DNA of 5,403 nucleotides from an uncultured Clostridia bacterium (GTDB lineage: Bacteria; Bacillota; Clostridia; TANB77; CAG-508): NCBI GenBank assembly GCA_947623615.1, contig CANQHH010000090.1, positions 1 through 5,403 on the forward strand. The letters run 5' to 3'. The first letter of the stretch is position 1. Each line of letters opens with the position of its first letter. Shown here in pieces: positions 1-4,269 of this stretch. Made by a program: the position numbers and the translations under genes. Below the pieces are notes generated by a model that saw only the letters and a program-made list of their open reading frames with translations, was not told the DNA's origin and made no database searches.

Positions 1-1
1 T

Positions 2-75
2 GGCGATATAGCCAAGTGGTAAGGCACGAGTCTGCAAAACTCTGATCCCCGGTTCGAATCCGGGTGTCGCCTCCA
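2..75 (+). tRNA. tRNA-Cys (anticodon GCA)
   Basis: The sequence folds as a complete tRNA. The seven-base acceptor arms GGCGATA and TGTCGCC pair with one G-U. The D arm contains AGTGGTAAGGC. The anticodon loop reads CTGCAAA, giving anticodon GCA for cysteine codons UGC and UGU. The T arm carries the invariant GGTTCGAATCC. The 3' CCA is encoded (73-75). The outermost anticodon-stem pair is a C-T mismatch, the only irregularity. A strong terminator follows after five bases, so this is the last or only gene of its transcript; anything upstream lies outside the window. Confidence 0.97.
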
Positions 76-80
76 AAGGA

Positions 81-124
81 AAAAACGTAAAAGCATTGAT
101 ATGTCAATGCTTTTACGTTTTTTT
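81..124 (+). terminator. Intrinsic terminator after tRNA-Cys
   Basis: A perfect 19-bp inverted repeat (81-99 with 104-122) encloses a four-base loop and ends in a run of T (118-124). It starts five bases after the tRNA CCA. The A-rich left arm mirrors the T-tract, so the hairpin could also stop transcription arriving from the right on the minus strand. Confidence 0.93.
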
Positions 125-199
125 ATGCTTTTTGATTAAGAGTAAAAATTCAGTGTTTTCAGTACTTTCAAAAGTTAGAAAATTAATTATTCAATTTAT

Positions 200-252
200 A
201 TTTGACAAAAATGTGACAAAAAATTAATCATTATGTATAAAATGTAACAAAA
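200..252 (+). repeat. Three phased copies of ATKTRACAAAA
   Basis: The 11-bp motif occurs at 200-210 (ATTTGACAAAA), 211-221 (ATGTGACAAAA) and 242-252 (ATGTAACAAAA). The start-to-start spacings are 11 and 31 bp, about one and three helical turns, so all copies face the same side of the DNA. They lie upstream of the small-peptide promoter. A regulator-binding array is an inference; in DNA this AT-rich, chance repetition is a real alternative. The rest of 128-284 shows no gene. Confidence 0.35.
213..241 (+). promoter_or_regulatory. Possible upstream sigma-A promoter
   Basis: GTGACA (213-218) and TATAAA (236-241) are separated by 17 bp. This would give the small-peptide gene a longer leader of about 145 nt. 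It overlaps the second copy of the phased repeat. AT-rich DNA readily produces such pairs, so the call is weak. Confidence 0.3.
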
Positions 253-284
253 TAAATTTTATAATAAAAAAATGTAATGTTCGC

Positions 285-313
285 TTGTTTTTTATCAAGA
301 TATATTGTATAGT
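285..313 (+). promoter_or_regulatory. Promoter of the small-peptide (toxin-like) mRNA
   Basis: The -35 box TTGTTT (285-290) and the -10 box TATAGT (308-313) are separated by exactly 17 bp, which predicts a start near 320-321. The transcript would begin with the leader at 321-354. That leader is repeated in inverted orientation at the start of the antisense RNA. The -35 box is weaker than that of the opposing promoter, as expected if the antisense RNA is made in excess. Confidence 0.65.
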
Positions 314-320
314 ATAAATC

Positions 321-354
321 ATAGAAAATGAGAATAATCAGGTGTGGTTTTGCC
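321..354 (+). repeat. Left copy of inverted leader repeat (partner 565-598)
   Basis: Two blocks recur as reverse complement at 565-598. Block 1 is ATAGAAAATGAGAA (321-334), matching 585-598 in 14 of 14. Block 2 is TGTGGTTTTGCC (343-354), matching 565-576 in 11 of 12. Both blocks keep the same order and spacing, with eight bases between them on each side. The repeat forms the predicted 5' end of the peptide mRNA. Confidence 0.85.
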
Positions 355-358
355 TTCA

Positions 359-388
359 AACTTCGATTCTTCGAAAGTAAGGAGGTGG
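359..388 (+). promoter_or_regulatory. Leader hairpin and strong RBS of the small peptide
   Basis: TTCGA (362-366) can pair with TCGAA (371-375) around a four-base loop, and flanking AC/GT pairs extend the stem past a bulged A. It is followed at once by AAGGAGGTGG (379-388), close to a perfect complement of the 16S rRNA tail, five bases before the ATG. The strong site next to a leader hairpin suggests translation is controlled by RNA structure or antisense pairing. Confidence 0.6.
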
Positions 389-393
389 TACAT

Positions 394-504
394 ATGATAG
401 AAACTGCTTTTTTAAATATAATTCATTTATTATTATTCGGCTTAATTGCCGAAACTATCTGTGTATTTGCCTTAATTATACTTGTTATAGTTTTGAGCAA
501 ATAA
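394..504 (+). CDS. 36-residue hydrophobic peptide, probable type I toxin
   Basis: This short gene was read directly. ATG at 394 follows a near-perfect RBS, and TAA is at 502-504. The peptide starts MIETAFLN and ends IVLSK. Residues 6-34 are almost entirely hydrophobic except for His11 and Glu20, so it should insert in the membrane as one long or two short segments, ending in a single Lys. No named family is recognised with certainty. The toxin assignment rests on architecture: own promoter, long leader, and a convergent antisense RNA overlapping the 3' region, as in Fst/par and TxpA/RatA-type loci. In known systems of this kind, such peptides damage or depolarise the membrane when the RNA antitoxin is lost. 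An alternative is a small membrane regulator with an antisense control RNA. The gene call is firm; the toxic function is inferred. Confidence 0.75.
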   Translation: MIETAFLNIIHLLLFGLIAETICVFALIILVIVLSK

Positions 505-553
505 AAAAAGAAAACTCACATCTGTACTTTGCCCAGTGCGTTTGTGAGTTTTC
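503..553 (-). terminator. Intrinsic terminator of the antisense RNA
   Basis: GAAAACTCACA (510-520) and TGTGAGTTTTC (543-553) form a perfect 11-bp stem around a 22-base loop. Read on the minus strand it is followed by seven T (509-503), a canonical intrinsic terminator. On the plus strand the stem is followed by CATAAAC without a T-run, so the peptide mRNA probably reads through it at least partly. Confidence 0.85.
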
Positions 554-596
554 ATAAACTATTTGGCAAAACTACATTTGTAGTTTCTCATTTTCT
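503..596 (-). ncRNA. Antisense RNA, probable type I antitoxin
   Basis: A consensus promoter at 603-631 and an intrinsic terminator at 503-553 define a transcript of about 94 nt on the minus strand, convergent to the peptide gene. It would carry a 5' hairpin (8-bp stem AAACTACA/TGTAGTTT, plus coordinates 569-586, two-base loop), a short single-stranded linker and the terminator hairpin. It is complementary to the peptide mRNA downstream of the stop codon if that mRNA extends beyond 553. Its terminator loop contains GGGCAAAGTACA, which can also pair in part with the peptide leader (TTTGCC at 349-354). No reading frame with an RBS is apparent in it. Size, layout and promoter strength fit RNA antitoxins of Gram-positive type I systems; expression is inferred. 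Confidence 0.72.
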
Positions 597-598
597 AT
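565..598 (-). repeat. Right copy of inverted leader repeat (partner 321-354)
   Basis: Read on the minus strand this gives ATAGAAAATGAGAA followed, eight bases later, by TGTAGTTTTGCC, nearly the same as the plus-strand leader at 321-354. It forms the predicted 5' end of the antisense RNA. In a long peptide mRNA the same segment would be a 3' tail able to pair with the mRNA's own 5' end. Confidence 0.85.
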
Positions 599-602
599 CT
601 TT

Positions 603-631
603 ATTATACACAGATTTTTAGAAAATGTCAA
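603..631 (-). promoter_or_regulatory. Consensus promoter of the antisense RNA
   Basis: On the minus strand, TTGACA (631-626) and TATAAT (608-603) both match the sigma-A consensus exactly and are spaced by 17 bp. The predicted start is near 596. This is the strongest promoter in the window by consensus match, as expected for an RNA antitoxin that must outnumber its target. It lies 20 bp from the left end of the IS remnant. Confidence 0.85.
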
Positions 632-651
632 ATAAAATTTGAGTGGACATT

Positions 652-672
652 GCATAAACTTTTTGTGGGAAA
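652..672 (+). repeat. Left terminal inverted repeat of the IS remnant
   Basis: This 21-bp segment, starting GCATAAA and ending TGTGGGAAA, matches the reverse complement of 1937-1957 at 17 of 21 positions, with mismatches only in the centre. The pair brackets the transposase remnant. The nine bases flanking each repeat do not form a direct duplication, so the target-site duplication is lost or the true ends differ slightly. Confidence 0.65.
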
Positions 673-687
673 CACCACTTTTGATAT

Positions 688-1849
688 TTACCCACACATT
701 ATTTTACTTAGTATTTTTCTTATATTGCTGTGCATTCCTGTTTTTTCAATTTCAAATGCATATGTTCTTGTTTCTTCAACGTCTGTTTTTATATTTCTTG
801 CTATTATCTTATCATATCTTTTTAGTTTTGTGTTAATTTTTTTCCTTTTTACTAATTCCTCATATATTTTTCCACCATTGTTCACAAAAACTCTTAATCT
901 ACTCATTTTGTCTATTCCATCATCTCACCACGTTCTTGGTCTACTACTCATTCTATCTGAATATACATGACTTATATGTCCTTCTGCACTACATCCTCTT
1001 AAGTATTGGCCTTCCTTTTCATATATTTTCTAAACTTACGGGGTCATATATGTTTATACTATACCATATCTTACTCCTATATTGTGGGAAGTCAACTGTT
1101 GCTTGATTTACATACTTTAATAAATGAAATTTATCTAATACAAATTTCATTTCTCTATCCAGTTTAATCCTTCTTTTATCCAACTCGCTCCATCTCCTCC
1201 GATATACACTCTTTCTATATTTTTTACATCATATTTCTTATCTATATATTCTGCTACTTCTAACCATAATTCTTCACTATTTTTTCCTAGACAACCTATG
1301 TAATACACATTTTTTAATATATGTCTGTTTCCTTTTGTATAGTTTCCTTCATGTACATATATCAATTTTGGCATTCCTACTTTATTTCCTCTTTCTGATA
1401 CATAATCTTCATCTGCCTCTATGTAAAGCCTCTTTATTTGCTTTTTTTCCTGCCTTTGAATATGACATATCATGTGCAAATTCTATTATCTTACTTTCTA
1501 CATCTTTAGTTATTCTTTCATTTTTTTCTATTCCTAACTTCTCATCTGCTAAATACACATATTCTTTCGTTTGTTTATTCCTGTAATATCTTCTTGTATA
1601 TTCTATATTTCCATATTCTGTTATTATTGTTCTTTGTCTTAAGTCCTTCGTTTCATATTCTAGCTTTCTTATTTGATTCTCAAACAATATTTTATCTACT
1701 GTTTCTAAAATTCCCACAATCGTTTTTCTTCCTGCTTCATCAAATACCTTTCTTAAATCTCTACTAAATATACTTATTTCATTGTTTTTTATACTACATT
1801 CTAAAAAGTCATTGTTTTCTATGATACTTTGTATTATGCTATTAATCAT
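688..1849 (-). pseudogene. ISLre2/UPF0236 transposase, frameshifted and internally deleted
   Basis: The remnant is read in four pieces. Piece 1 (1849 to about 1450) starts MINSIIQSI and runs to AHDMSYSKAG. Piece 2 carries KRLYIEADEDYV (about 1401-1430) and GGDGASW (1180-1200), ending in WIEK before a TGA at 1147-1149. Piece 3 starts at about 1154 with MKFVLDKFHLLKY and stops at 1019-1021. Piece 4 has RGCSAEGHISHV (976-987 codes AEGH), DRMSSRP, a TGA at 925-927 just after TW, then DKMSRLRVFV-NNGG to the end at 688. The D, D and E in EADED, GDGAS and AEGH are the likely catalytic DDE residues. Compared with the roughly 470 residues I expect for the family, codons are missing after DMSY and after HLLKYVNQAT. 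The start ATG at 1849 follows AGGAGG nine bases upstream. The gene is dead; identity is confident. Confidence 0.88.
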
Positions 1850-1851
1850 AG

Positions 1852-1913
1852 AGAAGCACCTCCTTTGTATGACGTTGTGTTCTACAAAAACATCATATCA
1901 AATCGGTGCTTCT
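1852..1913 (-). promoter_or_regulatory. Hairpin masking the transposase RBS in read-through RNA
   Basis: On the minus strand AGAAGCACC (1913-1905) can pair perfectly with GGTGCTTCT (1860-1852). The right arm begins in the RBS (AGGAGG, 1864-1859) and covers the spacer up to the start codon. The left arm lies upstream of the predicted transcription start (about 1885), so only RNA entering from outside the element would contain both arms. The same logic limits transposase translation from external transcripts in IS10 and IS50. Confidence 0.55.
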
Positions 1914-1921
1914 TTTGTCTA
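1892..1921 (-). promoter_or_regulatory. Internal promoter of the IS transposase
   Basis: On the minus strand TAGACA (1921-1916) and TATGAT (1897-1892) are separated by 18 bp. The predicted start is near 1885, about 36 bases upstream of the transposase ATG. Both boxes are one base from consensus. Confidence 0.55.
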
Positions 1922-1936
1922 TTTTTTATTTTATAT

Positions 1937-1957
1937 TTTCCCACATATTATTTATGC
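1937..1957 (-). repeat. Right terminal inverted repeat of the IS remnant
   Basis: This is the partner of 652-672 (17 of 21 matches as reverse complement). It marks the promoter-proximal end of the element. The following stretch, 1958-2069, is very AT-rich; I see no gene in it. Confidence 0.65.
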
Positions 1958-2069
1958 TAATAACCTTCTATAACTTATTATACAAAATTACGCAATGTTA
2001 TATAAAATTAAATCTTTATTAAATAAAATTCACTTATCTAAATTAGAAGAATATTTGAAGGTTTAAATT

Positions 2070-2098
2070 TTGACAATTTTATGTAAACATGGTATGAT
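2070..2098 (+). promoter_or_regulatory. Strong sigma-A promoter of the orphan gene
   Basis: TTGACA (2070-2075) is a perfect -35 box and TATGAT (2093-2098) is a near-perfect -10 box, separated by 17 bp. The predicted start is at about 2105, leaving a leader of about 75 nt. The promoter is as AT-rich as the host DNA, unlike the gene it drives. Confidence 0.85.
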
Positions 2099-2105
2099 TA
2101 TAATA

Positions 2106-2174
2106 GATGCAACACTTTGCATTACTCCGTTGCATCAAGAGCTATCTGTTTAAACGGGCGACTGCCCAAGGAGG
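2106..2174 (+). promoter_or_regulatory. Structured 5' leader with two hairpins and RBS
   Basis: The first hairpin pairs GATGCAAC (2106-2113) with GTTGCATC (2129-2136), a perfect 8-bp stem beginning at the predicted transcript start. The second pairs GGGC (2156-2159) with GCCC (2164-2167) and abuts the RBS AAGGAGG (2168-2174), six bases before the ATG. A 5'-terminal stem usually protects mRNA from decay; a compact hairpin touching the RBS could tune translation. No known riboswitch is recognised, and the leader lacks a terminator-like stem with a T-run. Confidence 0.55.
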
Positions 2175-2180
2175 TAAACT

Positions 2181-2903
2181 ATGACTTACAAAAAAATAGA
2201 AGAACTCATCAGCAACTCTGTACGGGTCATTCCTGGAATGATTGCGGTTTATCCGCAGTATTCGCAGGAAGAAGTTATCAATGTGTCGGAAATCGTTCCG
2301 AAGTTCCCTGGTTGCTATGCGACAAATAACTCAACGGTCGCTTTCGTACACAACGGAAACTTCTTTGTCACTCCGTACACTCGGAATGCAATGACTGTTC
2401 TGACTACTAACGGTTTTAAGAAGGCATACTTCTTTGTACCGTTCAGCAATTGGGATTATCCCAAGTCTGAGCAGTTAAAGTGGAGCGTTCTTCGCGAAAA
2501 TGCTCGTCAGTCCTACAAAGCAGATTTTGTTTCTGACTGTGAAGCCTACTGTGATGAACGTCACATCGGGTCTATCAGCGAGGAAACTCTCGCAAACTGT
2601 TTTGAAATGCCTGAAAATGGTGTCAGGGTAAAACACATCTATTTTGAGGATACATACTACCCCATCATGAATCAGAGCTGCTTGGACTGCCTCAGCGTTA
2701 ACCTTGGACGCTTTGGTTGCAACAATGGCCGCGTGGTATTTGTTTACCGTAACGGCAAAACATTCGTTGCTAAAGGGTACAAGATTTTGAGCGAACTGCG
2801 TGCTGCTGGGTATACTCAGTCTGATCTCTTCGTACCGTTTTCGAACGGTGAAGAAATTCAGGACTATGCCCTGAGAACACGTTGGGAGTCCATCACAAAG
2901 TAA
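2181..2903 (+). CDS. Unknown 240-aa protein with internal duplication (VPFSN repeat)
   Basis: The ATG at 2181 follows a perfect RBS, and the stop TAA is at 2901-2903. I do not recognise the family. The protein is soluble-looking, with no signal peptide or membrane segment. Two related units are visible. Unit A (about residues 45-90) has VAFVHNGNFFV, then NGFKKAYFFVPFSN. Unit B (about 180-222) has VVFVYRNGKTFV, then AGYTQSDLFVPFSN. Each unit follows a Gly-Cys and is followed by a charged tail containing a Trp-(Ser/Glu)-x pattern. The linker holds C120-x3-C124, C140 and C167-x2-C170, possible metal ligands but not a known zinc motif. GC content (about 45% in the line counted) and codon choice differ sharply from neighbouring genes, suggesting acquisition from another host. 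It is monocistronic, with its own promoter and terminator. No function is proposed. Confidence 0.88.
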   Translation: MTYKKIEELISNSVRVIPGMIAVYPQYSQEEVINVSEIVPKFPGCYATNNSTVAFVHNGNFFVTPYTRNAMTVLTTNGFKKAYFFVPFSNWDYPKSEQLKWSVLRENARQSYKADFVSDCEAYCDERHIGSISEETLANCFEMPENGVRVKHIYFEDTYYPIMNQSCLDCLSVNLGRFGCNNGRVVFVYRNGKTFVAKGYKILSELRAAGYTQSDLFVPFSNGEEIQDYALRTRWESITK

Positions 2904-2943
2904 GTCAGTTTTCCCCTAAGCGTATTGCACGTCTTGGGGCATT

Positions 2944-2978
2944 GGGGTCAGCTTTGGCTGGCTCCTTTGTTTTTTATT
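2944..2978 (+). terminator. Intrinsic terminator of the orphan gene
   Basis: GGGGTCAGC (2944-2952) pairs with GCTGGCTCC (2957-2965) in a 9-bp stem with two G-U pairs and a TTTG loop, followed by TTTGTTTTTTATT. A weaker bulged stem (CCCC at 2913-2916 with GGGG at 2936-2939) precedes it. On the minus strand there is no T-run after the stem, so it should not efficiently stop the convergent dacF transcript. Confidence 0.9.
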
Positions 2979-2984
2979 AGATTT

Positions 2985-4220
2985 TTACACAAAACTACAC
3001 AATAATTCTATAAAATAATCTTTTACTCCTTTTCTATCTATATTATTTTTGTTACATATTTGCAATACTGCCAATACCTCATCTTTCAATACAACCTTTA
3101 TATTTCCTATTACTTCATTTTCTAATACTGGAGCCTCTAAATTGTATATTAAATTTATATTTATTTGTATATTATCAACTTCATCATTTTTTACTGCTAT
3201 ATATTGATATTTTAATTCTTCCACTTCTAATTCTATATCATTTGTTATTCCTTTATTTATGACTATTCTATTTTTATTTATCTTTTCCCATTCTTCAAAT
3301 TGCTCATTTATCTTAGTTTTTAAATCTACTATTTTATAACTTTTAAATGCGTATTCAATTAGTTTAATGCTATCAGATGTTCTATATTTTTTTGTGTCTG
3401 CCCCTATTACTACGGTAATTATATCTAGCTCTCCCCTTTTACAAGATGTTACTAAACATCTACCAGCACCATTTGTAAAACCTGTTTTTACACCATAAAC
3501 TCCATTTAAACTGCCTAATAACTCATTAGTGTTTGATATTGTTTTTGGATACCCATTAATCGTTATTGTACATGTTTTGGTAGATACTATTTTTTTAATT
3601 TCTTTCATGTTTAAAGCATAATCTGCAATTTTAGCCAATTCAAAAGCTGTTGTATAATGACCATCTACATCTAAACCATGAGGAACAACAAAATGACTAT
3701 TTACCAATCCTAATTCTATTGCTTTTTTGTTCATTAAGTCGGCAAAGCCTTCTACACTCCCACCAACATGAATCGCTAACGCAATAGCTGCATCATTTCC
3801 CGAGCGTAGCATAAGTCCATATAATAAATCATTTACACTTATTTTATCACCTTTTTTCAACCCCAATCTTGAACCACCTGTCCCTGCTGATTTTGCATCT
3901 ACCGTTACAATATCTGTTAATTTGCTATTTTCTACTACAACTATTGCAGTTAATATTTTAGTTGTAGATGCCATTGGAGTCTGTTTATTTCCATTCTTTT
4001 CATACAAAATTCGCCCTGATGCTCTATCATATATAAGTGCAACTCTTGAATTTAATTTTAGTTCAGATTCAATTTGTGCTGAAGTCTGTACAACCTCATT
4101 TTCTATATCATGCACGTCTATTTTTTCATTATCTTCTAAATATGAATATGATATATTCATGTTTAAAATAACTATAATCAACACGAATACAACATTTGCC
4201 TTTTTATACAAATTTCTCAT
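2985..4220 (-). CDS. dacF: D-alanyl-D-alanine carboxypeptidase, DacF type (peptidase S11)
   Basis: This 411-residue low-molecular-weight penicillin-binding protein removes the terminal D-Ala from peptidoglycan stem pentapeptides outside the cell membrane. Residues 1-27 form a signal peptide (basic MRNLYKK, then a hydrophobic core). The catalytic domain carries all three motifs: S85-T-T-K88 (nucleophile Ser85), S140-G-N142 and K245-T-G247. Residues about 300-390 match the beta-rich PBP5 C-terminal domain (LEAPVLENEVIGNIKV). The final residues (KGVKDYFIELLCSFV) may be a short amphipathic membrane anchor. Length is normal for the family, and codon use matches the AT-rich host. It lies 49 bp after an unknown acidic gene on the same strand, and its RBS (AAAGGTG) lies in an intergenic hairpin. 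Whether it is the sporulation-type DacF or a vegetative DacA-like enzyme cannot be decided; the gene symbol is the closest guess. Confidence 0.92.
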   Translation of the reverse strand: MRNLYKKANVVFVLIIVILNMNISYSYLEDNEKIDVHDIENEVVQTSAQIESELKLNSRVALIYDRASGRILYEKNGNKQTPMASTTKILTAIVVVENSKLTDIVTVDAKSAGTGGSRLGLKKGDKISVNDLLYGLMLRSGNDAAIALAIHVGGSVEGFADLMNKKAIELGLVNSHFVVPHGLDVDGHYTTAFELAKIADYALNMKEIKKIVSTKTCTITINGYPKTISNTNELLGSLNGVYGVKTGFTNGAGRCLVTSCKRGELDIITVVIGADTKKYRTSDSIKLIEYAFKSYKIVDLKTKINEQFEEWEKINKNRIVINKGITNDIELEVEELKYQYIAVKNDEVDNIQININLIYNLEAPVLENEVIGNIKVVLKDEVLAVLQICNKNNIDRKGVKDYFIELLCSFV

Positions 4221-4222
4221 AA

Positions 4223-4262
4223 AAAAATCACCTTTTAAATTATATTTTAAAAAGTGATTTTT
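4223..4262 (-). promoter_or_regulatory. Intergenic hairpin: terminator or attenuator covering the dacF RBS
   Basis: AAAAATCAC (4223-4231) pairs with GTGATTTTT (4254-4262), and TTTTAAA (4233-4239) pairs with TTTAAAA (4246-4252), giving 16 pairs with one mismatch and a six-base loop. Read on the minus strand, the stem ends in seven T immediately before the dacF ATG, like an intrinsic terminator for the upstream gene. The 3' arm contains the dacF RBS (AAAGGTG), so folding would both favour termination and hide the ribosome site. The stem is AT-rich, so termination may be partial. Confidence 0.65.
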
Positions 4263-4269
4263 ATGAATA

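Larger units (their letters stand above)
652..1957 (-). mobile_element. Decayed ISLre2-type (UPF0236) insertion sequence
   Basis: A broken UPF0236-type transposase (688-1849, minus strand) lies between imperfect 21-bp terminal inverted repeats. The span is 1306 bp. As I recall, intact ISLre2 elements are about 1.5 kb or more, which fits the internal deletions seen in the coding region. The element has its own promoter (1892-1921) and a hairpin guarding the start of translation (1852-1913). It cannot make a functional transposase, though its ends might still be mobilised by a relative elsewhere in the genome. Confidence 0.8.

Noticed and set aside
76..650. CRISPR array or phage attachment site next to the tRNA
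   Set aside because: No regularly spaced repeat-spacer units are present, and the tRNA 3' end is not repeated in the window. The repeats found are phased 11-mers and a single inverted pair.
639..970. Hydrophobic plus-strand reading frames across 639-970 and elsewhere in the IS
   Set aside because: They are the complement of the AT-rich transposase remnant. Phe/Leu-rich translations are expected opposite Lys/Glu-rich coding DNA, and none has an RBS.
2106..2180. Known riboswitch or T-box in the orphan gene leader
   Set aside because: The leader is only about 75 nt, with two simple hairpins, no T-box sequence and no ligand-core motif that I recognise.
2117..2329. Leader reading frame starting at TTG 2117 on the plus strand
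   Set aside because: It has no RBS, begins inside the loop of the leader hairpin, and overlaps the real 240-codon gene in another frame.
3922..4257. Plus-strand reading frame opposite the dacF N-terminus
   Set aside because: It lies wholly opposite a well-supported gene and crosses the intergenic hairpin; no RBS is seen.
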